Shown piece after piece: positions 19,809 through 30,017 of a stretch of 34,008 nt of DNA. The notes beneath the pieces were generated by a model, which was given only the letters and a program-made list of their open reading frames with translations, was not told where the DNA came from and ran no database searches. The translations under genes were made by a program, and so were the position numbers. The DNA comes from a virus: positions 1-34,008 of the IMG/VR virus record IMGVR_UViG_3300037963_000405, one strand, 5' to 3'. Position 1 is the stretch's first letter. Each line of letters begins with the position of its first letter.

Positions 19809-20963
19809 ATGGCAATAAATAGACTCACAGACATAATAACAGTATTTGATAGTAAATGGACTTATGGAGATGTTAAGTTTGGTTATGAACCAGATGTAAA
19901 TCAAGACCACGACACTAAATACCCATTAATGCTAGTTGAACCACCAATATCAACAATACCTGAAATCAATAATGGTAGAGAAGAATATGCGTTTGAATTA
20001 AATTTTTACAATTTATATTCACAAGCAGCACAATCAGCAGTAACACTACAAAAAAGATGGGATAACTTACAGGATTTGGCTTATGAATGGCTAGATATGG
20101 TTTTGAAAAATTATCAAGACACTTCTGTAGAGGTTTATCTAAATGATGAAAGCATAGAAATAGAAAGAGTAAAAGATGTTGCTAATGATAGATTAGTCCA
20201 AATAAAAATTACCTTTACAATGAGTGGCTTTAGCAAATGCTTTAGACCAGTATCTCATTACCCATCAGACTTTGCAAATCTTGCTGTTTGGCTTAAAGCA
20301 GATAGTGGCGGAACTTTTCCTGTTGGTATAAAATCAAAAATGAGTGCATGGGCTGACCAGTCTGGTAATGGTAATAATGTAGCACAAAGCACTGAAGCAA
20401 ACAAACCTGAATGGGTTGGCTATGATGGTATAAACGATAAGGCATATATAAACTTTGATGGTACTACAGACTTTTTTACTTCTAGTGGTAACTCTCCTAT
20501 AACGGCAGATTTTACAATTTTTATAGTAAGTCAAGTCAAAACAAATGACAGCGTACTTTTTGATTATGAAAAAAGTGGTGGTATAGGTCAGGCAGGTAGA
20601 ATACAGGTAGCACCAGCAGCAGGAGTGCAAAAAGTTTCAATAACAGATGGTACAAATTCTCTTGTAGTAGCATCTACCTCTGAAACAGTAATAAACGCAC
20701 CAAATATAACAACTGTAAGAAAAGAAAGTAAAACAGCAACACTACAATATGATGATGCTTCTGCTTCTACTACAGGTTCAAGTACAAATGCTTCTTTTGA
20801 TGCGACAAGAACTTTTAACCATGCAGAGTTTGTGATTGGTAAAAAAACTACAAACTTTATGAGTGGAATATACAGTGAATTAATAATATATAATAGGGCT
20901 TTGTCTAACGCAGAAATATCAGATATAAAGAATTATTTAAATACAAAATACAAAATATATTAA
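19809..20963 (+). CDS. Tail protein with C-terminal concanavalin A-like lectin domain
   Basis: Residues 1-155 of this 384-residue protein form a tail-associated domain (YPLMLVEPPISTIPEINNG, LQKRWDNLQDLAYEWLD) of the size of a small tail completion or terminator protein. Residues 156-384 are a beta-sandwich lectin with FANLAVWLKADSGG, SAWADQSGNGNN, INFDGTTDFF, TIFIVSQV and FMSGIYSELIIYNRALSNAE, the latter a standard closing motif of LamG-like domains. It is thus a fusion that displays a glycan-binding module on the tail. Homologues I know of lack or vary the lectin half. Confidence 0.65.
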   Translation: MAINRLTDIITVFDSKWTYGDVKFGYEPDVNQDHDTKYPLMLVEPPISTIPEINNGREEYAFELNFYNLYSQAAQSAVTLQKRWDNLQDLAYEWLDMVLKNYQDTSVEVYLNDESIEIERVKDVANDRLVQIKITFTMSGFSKCFRPVSHYPSDFANLAVWLKADSGGTFPVGIKSKMSAWADQSGNGNNVAQSTEANKPEWVGYDGINDKAYINFDGTTDFFTSSGNSPITADFTIFIVSQVKTNDSVLFDYEKSGGIGQAGRIQVAPAAGVQKVSITDGTNSLVVASTSETVINAPNITTVRKESKTATLQYDDASASTTGSSTNASFDATRTFNHAEFVIGKKTTNFMSGIYSELIIYNRALSNAEISDIKNYLNTKYKIY

Positions 20964-20966
20964 ACT

Positions 20967-22865
20967 ATGGCTAATAAAATAAATGGAACTTGTACTTGGG
21001 GTATTATGCCTTTAACTTGGTCTGGAACTGGATGGGGGTCAAATACATATAATGCTTTTCCAAGCAAACACACAAACTATCTTAAAAGTACAAATGAACC
21101 TTTAAGATTCCAAATACAGTGGTTTAATGGTGCTATGGATGAAGGAACAGAGCCTTCTGCTGCTAATGCAACTACAAGTGGAGGTGATACTTTTGGAGAT
21201 GTAGTAAATGTTATATTTGAAGTTAGTGTTACTACAGACCCTATAAGTGCAGGAGGTGCAATTCTTACAAAAATTGCATCTGTAAAAAAATCAAGAGACA
21301 TAACAAATAGAAGGTATAATGATGATGCGACTCCACAAGGACATAGATTCACCATAGATATTTCTTCTATACTGTCAGACCAATTATCTTATAGTTTATG
21401 TCCAATAAATAAAGGAACTTGGCAGAGTAGAAGATGGGGAGGTATGAATGGAGGTCTAGTAAATCAAGATAATGTTTTAAGTGGTACAGGCTCTGTTGGT
21501 CATCCTATTAGTCAGTTCAATGTTAGTAAAAATGGAACTTTTTTAAATGTAAGGGTAGATGCTAAATTTGAAATTATAGATAGTGATGGAAACTTGCAAT
21601 TAGCCGTTGACAATATTCAAAAATCATCAACAATGACTGTAATAAATTCTGTAAATCAATTTGATTTAGACAAGGCTTATTATGGTTCTTCTTTTGAGGA
21701 TTCATATTATGCTATAGATACCACACGATTAGGTAACCTGTCACAAAACGATTTTTTAACTAAATGTCCAAACTTTACTTTTGACTTGCAAACAAGACCA
21801 GAAATAATGCCAAGCGTAAGAACAACAGATGAGGCTCTTTTTGTTCAATGGTTTACAAGGAGGTCTGTTGAAACAAATCTAAATTCAAGTGGTACTGGTT
21901 CTCCTCACAATGATTGTGCTGGTTATGCAATAAGAGTAGATACTTTTGATTATACTAATACCACAAACACACCAACAAATACTTTTTACTTGATAGATTG
22001 TAACAGTCTTGCCGATACAGATACAAGTGGCTACACAGATGGTAGTGGTAATAATGTATCTACTATTTTAGATGAATGGCAACAGGGTATGTTTATTCAA
22101 AACATATCTCCATCTTTCATTAACAATACTGCTTCTTTAAAATCTGAAACAACCAGTCGTTCTACTTTTCCATATTGGGACTCTTACACTGGAGACAAAA
22201 TAACTAATAGAACAAACTACTATTGTGTAAGTTTTATAAAACAAGCGGCTTCACCAGTAGCAAACAGTAATGGAGGTAGAAATTTAAGTATCGTAACAAG
22301 AAGAAGGTGGTTTAAGATAGATAGACAATCAGAAAAGTTTGCTTTTGAGTTTGTTCGTTTTCATTGGCTAAATTGTAAGGGTGGTATAGACAGTTATACA
22401 GCAAGAAGAAATGTTGTTGAAGGCGTTAGTATAAGTAGAGATATTATAGAAAGAAAAACTTCTGATAAAACTTGGATTCAAAACAGGGAAAGTGCTGGTG
22501 GTGCTTCATTGAATAGCAGTTTTATTTCTGATACAATGAGGGGTGGTAATATTTATAAAGGAGGTAGAGAGGTTAAAAGTATAACTGCAGATAAGACTAA
22601 TAGTGTTTATACAGAGCCTTTAAATAAGCCAGAAGCAAAATGGTTGCAAGAAATGTTACTATCTCCAAATGTGTGGGTAGAAATGGAGACAGGTGCGTCT
22701 AAGTTTAATAATAGCCTAAACAATTATCTTAGACCATCAACAAAAGAATATATTCCTGTTTTAATCACAAACAGTGAAGCCGACACAGTAAATGAAGAGC
22801 AAGGGTTAGTAACTTTTAATATTGAATATACTTTAGCACACAAAGTAAACACTCAAAGAAATTAA
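20967..22865 (+). CDS. Tail structural protein
   Basis: This 632-residue, beta-rich protein opens with CTWGIMPLTWSGTGWGS and has many Asn/Thr/Ser-rich strands, with few helices until the C-terminal region (LNKPEAKWLQEMLLSPNVWV), which looks like the structural end seen in distal-tail or baseplate proteins. It begins 3 bases after the lectin-bearing protein and ends 3 bases before the giant tail protein. I place it in the tail tip or baseplate but cannot name a family. Confidence 0.5.
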   Translation: MANKINGTCTWGIMPLTWSGTGWGSNTYNAFPSKHTNYLKSTNEPLRFQIQWFNGAMDEGTEPSAANATTSGGDTFGDVVNVIFEVSVTTDPISAGGAILTKIASVKKSRDITNRRYNDDATPQGHRFTIDISSILSDQLSYSLCPINKGTWQSRRWGGMNGGLVNQDNVLSGTGSVGHPISQFNVSKNGTFLNVRVDAKFEIIDSDGNLQLAVDNIQKSSTMTVINSVNQFDLDKAYYGSSFEDSYYAIDTTRLGNLSQNDFLTKCPNFTFDLQTRPEIMPSVRTTDEALFVQWFTRRSVETNLNSSGTGSPHNDCAGYAIRVDTFDYTNTTNTPTNTFYLIDCNSLADTDTSGYTDGSGNNVSTILDEWQQGMFIQNISPSFINNTASLKSETTSRSTFPYWDSYTGDKITNRTNYYCVSFIKQAASPVANSNGGRNLSIVTRRRWFKIDRQSEKFAFEFVRFHWLNCKGGIDSYTARRNVVEGVSISRDIIERKTSDKTWIQNRESAGGASLNSSFISDTMRGGNIYKGGREVKSITADKTNSVYTEPLNKPEAKWLQEMLLSPNVWVEMETGASKFNNSLNNYLRPSTKEYIPVLITNSEADTVNEEQGLVTFNIEYTLAHKVNTQRN

Positions 22866-22868
22866 TAT

Positions 22869-25800
22869 ATGTCTGTAAGAATAGAACTTTTAGAATATAA
22901 ATACCAGAAGGATAATGATATAGATTGGTCAAATGACGCAAATAATTTAATTAATTGGACTACAAATACTGGTGTTTCTTTAACAAATAGTTTTGCTACT
23001 ACTTCTGTAAAGATTAGTTCTGATGCAAGTTCAGTAACTGGAGGTATTCATATTGGTGCATATAACAGTATAGTTCTTAATAATAATAATGATTATAAAT
23101 TAACTTACAATGTTGTTGCTTATAATAATAACGGACAAACTGCTAGTAAAATATTTATAAGAGGAGATTCAAGTGCTGGTGGTGACCCTAGTTATTATCC
23201 TACTGGAATAAATGATGTTACTTCTACAGGCTATCAGCAATTTACATTTACAATAGATACAAGTCTAAACAATGGTAGTAATGCTTTTAGATTTTTCGTT
23301 CAGTTAACAGGTGGTAATCTAGCAGATAAGCACGTTAGATTAAACAATGTTACTTTATTTAACCAAACTATTGATACTGGTGTAAACTGGTTTGAAAGCG
23401 TGGTTGGTGAGTTAGACATAACAGATAGTAAAAACTTTCCATTAGCATTAAACTTTCAAATATCAGATATAAAAGACTTAACATCAACCACTGGTGATTT
23501 TAGTAAAACCTTTAAAGTTCCTGCAACAAAAAATAATAATAATATTTTCAAACATTTATATATCGCTAATATAAATTCTGATACCTTAACTGGAGGTATT
23601 GGTACAGACGTAACAGAAAGATTAAAATGTAGAATAATTATTAATGGTTTAAGCACTTTAAATGGTATTCTTAAGGTTACTGGAGTTGGAGGATATGGCG
23701 ATAATCCTGCCTATTATAATTGCATATTTTTAGGTAGTAATATAGGATGGGCAGATGAATTAGATAATGTTTATATGAGTGATATAGAGTGGGGTAGAGC
23801 AGGGGATGGTCTTCTTTATAATTATAATAGTGTTACTACTTCATGGAATCAAGAAGATTCAGATAATATGGCTGATGGTACATCTAATAGTGGACTGATA
23901 GTTTATCCACTTATATCATATGGAGAGTATAATGAAGGTGGAGAAGAAAATACAGTTCAACTTCTTAAAACAAAATATGAATATGATGGTTTAAACACAA
24001 ACCAAGTGGGTTATCAAGGTATGTATCAACATAACGCTTTATATGGTAATCCAAACCCACAACCAGATTGGAGACCAGCAATATGGGTTAAAAAAACTTT
24101 AGAAACAATATTTGCTTCTATAGGGTATTCTATAGATTCACAATTTGTAAAAAGTTCAATTTTTAGACATCTAGTTTGGACTCTTCCAAATTTTAAATGT
24201 TATAATATAGATGAAAAATATGCAGTTAATTCAATAGAAGCAGACTGGAGTAGTTCAGTAAGTTTAAGCACCTCTACGACATCTGTTGATTATGCTAATC
24301 CTTATCCAAACCCACATAATTATCAGTATGCTGGTTTTGGTGTTCAGTTAGGAACTTTAAATACAGCGTTTTCTTATAGTGCTACTACGCAAGACACAGA
24401 CATAACATATACAGACGCTGCTTCTTCAACATGGACTGGTTTTAGTGATTATCCAGATACTGTTTATCCAGGAAAAAATGCAACAACTTTAGCAACAGGA
24501 GGAGGTTCGTATTTTGAAATAGCAGAGTATGGTTACTATCAAATAGAGTTATCTGATTGTAGTGTGCATTTTAACAATTTACTAATGGATGGTTCACAAA
24601 TGGGGCCGGTGAATGTGATGGGTGCAAGGTATTATGAGTTTCAGTTTGATAAAATACAATACAGAGTGCAAAGACAATCTCCTGGCCAAACAAGTTGGGA
24701 TAGTATAGCAACTATGACTGAAGACGACCCGCATTTTAATATTGCAGGCCAATATGGAGCCACTTCTGCTACTACGTTTGTAGGTGTATATAGTCTTAGT
24801 ACAGCCTCATCATACAATCCTTATCCTTCTTTGGATGGAGATGCTTCTGGAGGTGGTAATACCATTGACGTTAATGATGATATAAGTTTTACTAAGTGGT
24901 TAAACAAAGGAGATAAAATAAGAATATTACTCCAAATAAAGGGAAGGCCTGGTGTGGGTACAGGAACTACATATCCACAAGCGTTTTATGGAACTTTTAC
25001 TTATGAAGCAAGACCAATTATAGGTAATTTTAGTATTAAACTAGACCCAAGTGTTGTTGAGTGGGGTCAAACTTATAATTTAAAAAATGTTATAGACCCA
25101 GAACTAAAAGTTGTTGATTTTATAAAAGGAATTAGCCATGCTTTTAATTTAAAAGTAACAACAGATGAACTAACAAAAAAAGTAACATTAGAGCCTTTTG
25201 AGGACTTTTATAAGCCTTTTAATGAAGCAATAGATTTTACACACAAGGCAGATATGTCTAAATTGACAGAAGATAATTGGTTAAAAAGTGATTTAAAAAG
25301 AGATATAATTTTTAAATACAAAAGTGATAATAAAGATAAGAAGGTAGAGGATAGGGGTGATAGGTATTTTAATGGTGTTAAAGATGAATATCCATACCAA
25401 GAAAATTTATCTACCAATTTTGAAAGAGGAGAAACTGTTTTTGAAAATCCTTTTTTTGCTGGTACTTACAACGCTAAAGACCAACAAATAAGAGATGGTA
25501 TAACCTCTTATACTAATAATGCACCAACTGCTTGTTTATGGGAAGACGACCCATCTTCTTATTCTCAAGATAGACCAGATAAGGGGTACGAGTTTTTGCC
25601 AAGACTTCTATATTGGAAAAGGTATGATAGTGTTACGAAAATACTACAGTTAAAAAACCAAAAAGTAGGATTTGCACAATGTTGGGAAAATGAAATAAAT
25701 ATTTTAATTCCTGGTGTTGGTATTCAACCTACAACATCAAGTTTTACAGAGTTAAATGTTTTTCCTCATGCAGTTTCTTACAATGTAGATAAAACCTCAT

Positions 25801-26213
25801 ATCCTGTTTTAACCTATGGTAATATTAACATAAGAAAATTTGGAGACACAACAGGTAATTATGATGACCCTGTTATTGGAAAGGGGTTATATGAAACTTA
25901 TTACAAACAAATGTTTGAAATGTTAAAGTCTAGGCCAAGAGTTAGAACTGTATATATTGATTTAGATGTTACAGATATACTAAACTTAGATTTTAGAAAA
26001 TTAATTTATCTAAATGGGGTTTATTACAGGCTAAACAAAATTATAGATTATCAGCCAAACAAAAACACGTCAACTAAAGTAGAACTTATAGAATGGTTAC
26101 AACTAGGTACTTTTGCTGCAACAGCACCTGCTCTTGATGATGATACTATAGGAACTGGAGGTACTAATGGTACAAGCATACCAGACATAGGAACTAATAA
26201 TAGTAAATTATAA
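22869..26213 (+). CDS. Large tail protein with inserted carbohydrate-binding-like domain
   Basis: This 1114-residue protein is the largest in the genome. Residues 1-18 and from about 168 onward read as one conserved frame (MSVRIELLEYKY and NWFESVVGELDITD), while residues 25-160 between them look like an independent beta-sandwich of the CBM4/9 type: INWTTNTGVSLTN, DYKLTYNVVAYNN, YQQFTFTIDTSL and VRLNNVTLF. Downstream parts include a conserved SKTFKVPATKNNNNIFKHLY segment and many beta-repeats, ending with GTGGTNGTSIP. It is most likely a tail-tip or receptor-binding protein. Adjacent tail genes support this. Exact role unproven. Confidence 0.6.
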   Translation: MSVRIELLEYKYQKDNDIDWSNDANNLINWTTNTGVSLTNSFATTSVKISSDASSVTGGIHIGAYNSIVLNNNNDYKLTYNVVAYNNNGQTASKIFIRGDSSAGGDPSYYPTGINDVTSTGYQQFTFTIDTSLNNGSNAFRFFVQLTGGNLADKHVRLNNVTLFNQTIDTGVNWFESVVGELDITDSKNFPLALNFQISDIKDLTSTTGDFSKTFKVPATKNNNNIFKHLYIANINSDTLTGGIGTDVTERLKCRIIINGLSTLNGILKVTGVGGYGDNPAYYNCIFLGSNIGWADELDNVYMSDIEWGRAGDGLLYNYNSVTTSWNQEDSDNMADGTSNSGLIVYPLISYGEYNEGGEENTVQLLKTKYEYDGLNTNQVGYQGMYQHNALYGNPNPQPDWRPAIWVKKTLETIFASIGYSIDSQFVKSSIFRHLVWTLPNFKCYNIDEKYAVNSIEADWSSSVSLSTSTTSVDYANPYPNPHNYQYAGFGVQLGTLNTAFSYSATTQDTDITYTDAASSTWTGFSDYPDTVYPGKNATTLATGGGSYFEIAEYGYYQIELSDCSVHFNNLLMDGSQMGPVNVMGARYYEFQFDKIQYRVQRQSPGQTSWDSIATMTEDDPHFNIAGQYGATSATTFVGVYSLSTASSYNPYPSLDGDASGGGNTIDVNDDISFTKWLNKGDKIRILLQIKGRPGVGTGTTYPQAFYGTFTYEARPIIGNFSIKLDPSVVEWGQTYNLKNVIDPELKVVDFIKGISHAFNLKVTTDELTKKVTLEPFEDFYKPFNEAIDFTHKADMSKLTEDNWLKSDLKRDIIFKYKSDNKDKKVEDRGDRYFNGVKDEYPYQENLSTNFERGETVFENPFFAGTYNAKDQQIRDGITSYTNNAPTACLWEDDPSSYSQDRPDKGYEFLPRLLYWKRYDSVTKILQLKNQKVGFAQCWENEINILIPGVGIQPTTSSFTELNVFPHAVSYNVDKTSYPVLTYGNINIRKFGDTTGNYDDPVIGKGLYETYYKQMFEMLKSRPRVRTVYIDLDVTDILNLDFRKLIYLNGVYYRLNKIIDYQPNKNTSTKVELIEWLQLGTFAATAPALDDDTIGTGGTNGTSIPDIGTNNSKL

Positions 26214-26214
26214 C

Positions 26215-26970
26215 ATGAGTAAAAAAACAAGATTAATATCAAATAGAGGTATAGAAAAGCAAAGTGGTTTAGATGTTTTTTCTTCTGTAACCGTTTATAA
26301 TGGAGAGTATGTAAACTTTGGTAATGCTTTTGCATATGGCACTCAAATGGGTTCTCAAGATGAACATGGAACAACAGAAACAAACTTTGTTGCTGATTCT
26401 TTAGCAGACCAACCTCCATCTTCTGCTGGTGTATGGTACAGATTTAAAACTACAGGCTCTCCATTTACAAGCACAACATCACCTACTAGCACTGGTGGTT
26501 ATTTTATTTTTCCTGGTCAAAAATCTGGAGGTAATAATAGTTATAGTGGTATTTATCAAAAATTATCTGGATTGAACATTGGATATGAATATAAAATAAG
26601 TATTCAAAGTGCTATAAGTTCAAGTGCTGGAACAATGTCTGTTGAAACATATTATGATGATACTTTTAAAGCATCAAGTTATTCAGGAACACTTGTTCCT
26701 AGTTATAGGAGAACCTCATCTTCTACTATAACATTTCCAGTAAGTGGTACAAGTACAGGTATTTCAGAATCTACTTTTACAGCAACAACAAATAACGACA
26801 TTTTAGTTATTTACTTTACAACAGAAGATACAAGTTCAATTAATGTTGCTATAACATCTGTATCAATACAAGAGAGACAAGATTATTTAGTACCTTCTTA
26901 TGGTACTGATAAATTTAATGTTGCTCATAAATTATTAAGAAGACCAGAAGGCATAATAACAGATGATTAA
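26215..26970 (+). CDS. Tail-associated protein with carbohydrate-binding module-like domain
   Basis: In this 251-residue protein, residues 60-225 form a beta-sandwich like a CBM4/9 module: GVWYRFKTTGSPFTS, GIYQKLSGLNIGYEYKISIQ, ILVIYFTTEDTSSINVAITS and VSIQERQ. The short flanks (GTDKFNVAHKLLRRPEG at the end) look like a separate part for attachment to the virion. It begins 1 base after the giant tail protein and overlaps the next gene by 8 bases, so it is expressed with the tail. Confidence 0.5.
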   Translation: MSKKTRLISNRGIEKQSGLDVFSSVTVYNGEYVNFGNAFAYGTQMGSQDEHGTTETNFVADSLADQPPSSAGVWYRFKTTGSPFTSTTSPTSTGGYFIFPGQKSGGNNSYSGIYQKLSGLNIGYEYKISIQSAISSSAGTMSVETYYDDTFKASSYSGTLVPSYRRTSSSTITFPVSGTSTGISESTFTATTNNDILVIYFTTEDTSSINVAITSVSIQERQDYLVPSYGTDKFNVAHKLLRRPEGIITDD

Positions 26971-27454
26971 ACTAACACATACAAATAGAACTCTAACTGA
27001 GGTAGGTGTAATGCTGAGAAAAGGATTGCAAGATGAACTTATTGCACAAAAGCATAACGCAACAGGTAGATTAAGTAGAGGTTTGAAGTATCATATAAAG
27101 GGTAGTATATTAAACGTCATTTCATCTGTTGCTTATTGGAAGGCAGTTAACAATCCTAAGTTTGCAAAAAAACCAAACCTACTTGCAATTAGGTCTTGGG
27201 CAAAAACAAAAGGATTACCAGCCAGGTCTGTAGTTCCTATATGGAGAAAATTACAAGAAAATTATGGGCAGCCTTATGTAGTATGGACAGAAGGAAATAG
27301 TTTAAGGAGAACAGATTTTGCAGGTCATACTGCAAATAAATTTAGTAAACAAGTAGCAGATAAATTAGCACCATCTGTAGGTGTAGATGTGGCTAATATG
27401 ATAGCAAGTAAAATTAGAAAAAACACAAAAGCAAAAGTAACGGAAGCGTTTTAA
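26963..27454 (+). CDS. Tail/neck-type basic protein
   Basis: This 163-residue basic protein has LRKGLQDELIAQKHNATGRL near the start, a VISSVAYWKAVNNPKF segment and a basic, Lys-rich end. Its size, charge and place just before the tape measure fit minor tail or HK97 gp10-like proteins, in which KHNATGRLSRG would be a neck-type motif. No diagnostic motif is seen, so the call is from context. It starts 8 bases inside the previous gene. Confidence 0.4.
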   Translation: MIKLTHTNRTLTEVGVMLRKGLQDELIAQKHNATGRLSRGLKYHIKGSILNVISSVAYWKAVNNPKFAKKPNLLAIRSWAKTKGLPARSVVPIWRKLQENYGQPYVVWTEGNSLRRTDFAGHTANKFSKQVADKLAPSVGVDVANMIASKIRKNTKAKVTEAF

Positions 27455-27466
27455 TATATATAAGAT

Positions 27467-29998
27467 ATGGCAACAAATACAGAAAGAATAGTAGTTCAGG
27501 TAGTAGTACAAGGACAAAAAGATTTAGCAAACCTAGAAAAAAGGACAGGTTCTACAACTAAAAGTTTTGGTAGAATGGCTGCAGGGGTGTTGGCTGCTGC
27601 TGCTGCATTTAGAACTATAAATCAAATAGTTTCTAACAGTGTAAAATCTTTTAGAGATTTTGAGTTTCAAATGGCTAAAGTTAGAGCAATCACAGGTGCT
27701 GGTAGAAAAGAATTTTTAGCATTAGAAAAATCTGCAAAAGAACTGGGTCGTTCTACTTTCTTTACTGCACAACAAGTTGCAGAATTACAAACTAATTATG
27801 GTAAATTAGGTTTTACTACAAAAGAGATTTTAGCAGCACAAGAAGCAACATTAAACTTAGCAACAGCAACAGATAGTGATTTGGCTAGAGCAGCAATAGT
27901 TGCTGGTTCTGCTGTAAGAGGTTTTGGTTTAGATGCTTCAGAGACTCAGAGAGTAACAGATGTTATGGCAAAAGCCTTTACATCTTCTGCATTAGACTTA
28001 GAAAAGTTCCAAACATCTATGACTAAAGTTGCACCTATTGCAAAATCAGCAGGTTTTTCTATTGAAGATACAACTGCTATTATGGCTCAGTTAGCAGATT
28101 CTGGTATTGAGGCTTCTATTGCAGGTACATCTTTAAGAAACATACTTCTTAAAATGCAAGACCCAAATTCTGATTTAGTTAAATCTTTTGGTAAAACTAT
28201 TCACTCATTAGACCAGTTAGTACCAGCGTTAACTAAATTTAGTCAAGAAGGTGGTAGTCTAGCAGAAATTATGGAGGTTGTTGATTTAAGACAGGCCGCA
28301 GCATTTGAGCAGATGATTACAAGTAGAGATAGAACAGTGGCATTGAGAGATGCTTTAGAAGGTGCTAATGGTGCTGCTGCAGATATGGCACATATTGTTG
28401 GAGATAGTTTAGAGGGTGCTATGAAAAGATTGACATCTGCTTTTGAGGGGTTTCAAATAGCATTTATAGAGCATTTTGGCGAAGGCATGAAACAACTTGC
28501 AGATGGTTTTGCTGGTTTTTTTAACACTATAACAGATTTTATAGAGATACCTGTTTCACAAAAATTAGAAGAAGATAGGATAGAAATGAATCTGTTATTT
28601 GATACTTTGAAAAACACTAATATTTCACAAGACACAAGAAATAGATTAATCACTGAATTAAATACTAAATATTCAGAATATTTACCAAAACTGGTTACTG
28701 AAAAAGATAATCTTGAAGATTTAGAAACAGCACAATTAGGTGCAAATGATGCCTTAAAACAAAGAATATTATTACAGGCAACTCAAGAACAACTACAAGA
28801 TGTAATTAACAAACTTTTAGAAAATCAAATTGAAGCAACAAGATTAGCAAAACTAGAAACAGAATTAAAAAATGAAGTAGAAGAAGCATCAGTAGGTTCA
28901 ACAGAAAGAGCAATGAGAAGTAGAGAAGGTTTTGATAGAAGATTAAATTCAGCAACGCTAAAACTACAAGCAAACACAAAGGCTCAAGAAAATAATAAAG
29001 AAGAAGCAGAAGAATTAAAAAAAGAATATGATTTAGTTAAAGAAGCAGCAAAAAATTTAGGATTAACTCTTGATGATACCACAACAAAAATAAAAACAAG
29101 GACTGACGCAACAAAACAAGGTACAAAAGCAACCGAAGAAGACACAAAAGCAACTAATGAAAATAAAAAAGCAAAACAAGAAGATAAGGCATCAGCAGAA
29201 CTATTAGCCTATAGATTACAGTTGCAAGAAGCAGGTCTTTTAAGTAAACAGCAAGAATTAGACCTACAAAAAGAACTTAACAATTTAAGAATACAAGAAT
29301 TAGAAAACATTTTAAACAATACAGAGGCTTCAGCATTAATGTCAGGACAAAGAAAGGCTATGATTATGGAGTTGCACAACTTAACTATGAGTACAGGCAA
29401 AACTGAAAGAGAGTTAAAAGATGAACAACTTGCTAGAGATTTAAGAGCAGCAGCATTGTCAGGACAGACTGCTAAACAGGCTATGATTTCTGCAATTAGA
29501 GCAGAGTTAATGGAGGCAGTAGCAGGATATGCTTCTTCTGCTTTTAAAACACTGCCTTGGCCTATAAATATTGGAGTGGCAGCAGGAGCAGCAGCAGTAG
29601 TAGGTGGTATGTTTGAAAAATTAGTTGGAGGAGCAGAAAGTAAGTTTGCTCAAGGAGGTATGGTTCATGGGCGTTCACACGCACAAGGTGGAGAAAAATT
29701 TGCTGTAGGCGGTAGAGTAGTAGAGTTAGAAGGTGGGGAGGCTGTAATAAATAAAAGAAGTACAGCAATGTTTAGAAATCAATTATCTGCAATAAACGCT
29801 GCAGGAGGAGGTGTCAAGTTTGCTGATGGAGGTCTTTTAAATATGCCTTCATTTTCACAACAACAATTTAATGCTCTAAATCAAAATCAAATGATGGGTG
29901 CAATGAGTTCTGGTGCAGGAGGAGTAGTGGTTGTAGAGGCGGATATTACTGATAGTCAAAATACTGTAAACGTAATTGAAGCACAAGCAACAGTATAA
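27467..29998 (+). CDS. Tape measure protein (TP901 core type)
   Basis: This 843-residue protein has the TP901/PhageMin_Tail core at about 80-310: LGRSTFFTAQQVAELQTNYG, LATATDSDLARAAIVAGSA, TKVAPIAKSAGFSIEDTTA and SIAGTSLRNILLKM. The middle (370-620) is a long Lys/Glu/Gln-rich helix and coiled coil. A hydrophobic patch at about 690-720 (LPWPINIGVAAGAAAVVGG) may act in membrane passage, and the C-terminal part has GGEAVINKRST, a common tape measure ending. At 1.5 angstrom per residue of helix, the tail would be about 125 nm, as expected of a siphovirus. This estimate assumes full helicity. Confidence 0.88.
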   Translation: MATNTERIVVQVVVQGQKDLANLEKRTGSTTKSFGRMAAGVLAAAAAFRTINQIVSNSVKSFRDFEFQMAKVRAITGAGRKEFLALEKSAKELGRSTFFTAQQVAELQTNYGKLGFTTKEILAAQEATLNLATATDSDLARAAIVAGSAVRGFGLDASETQRVTDVMAKAFTSSALDLEKFQTSMTKVAPIAKSAGFSIEDTTAIMAQLADSGIEASIAGTSLRNILLKMQDPNSDLVKSFGKTIHSLDQLVPALTKFSQEGGSLAEIMEVVDLRQAAAFEQMITSRDRTVALRDALEGANGAAADMAHIVGDSLEGAMKRLTSAFEGFQIAFIEHFGEGMKQLADGFAGFFNTITDFIEIPVSQKLEEDRIEMNLLFDTLKNTNISQDTRNRLITELNTKYSEYLPKLVTEKDNLEDLETAQLGANDALKQRILLQATQEQLQDVINKLLENQIEATRLAKLETELKNEVEEASVGSTERAMRSREGFDRRLNSATLKLQANTKAQENNKEEAEELKKEYDLVKEAAKNLGLTLDDTTTKIKTRTDATKQGTKATEEDTKATNENKKAKQEDKASAELLAYRLQLQEAGLLSKQQELDLQKELNNLRIQELENILNNTEASALMSGQRKAMIMELHNLTMSTGKTERELKDEQLARDLRAAALSGQTAKQAMISAIRAELMEAVAGYASSAFKTLPWPINIGVAAGAAAVVGGMFEKLVGGAESKFAQGGMVHGRSHAQGGEKFAVGGRVVELEGGEAVINKRSTAMFRNQLSAINAAGGGVKFADGGLLNMPSFSQQQFNALNQNQMMGAMSSGAGGVVVVEADITDSQNTVNVIEAQATV

Positions 29999-30017
29999 TA
30001 ATTAAAAATATAAACAA

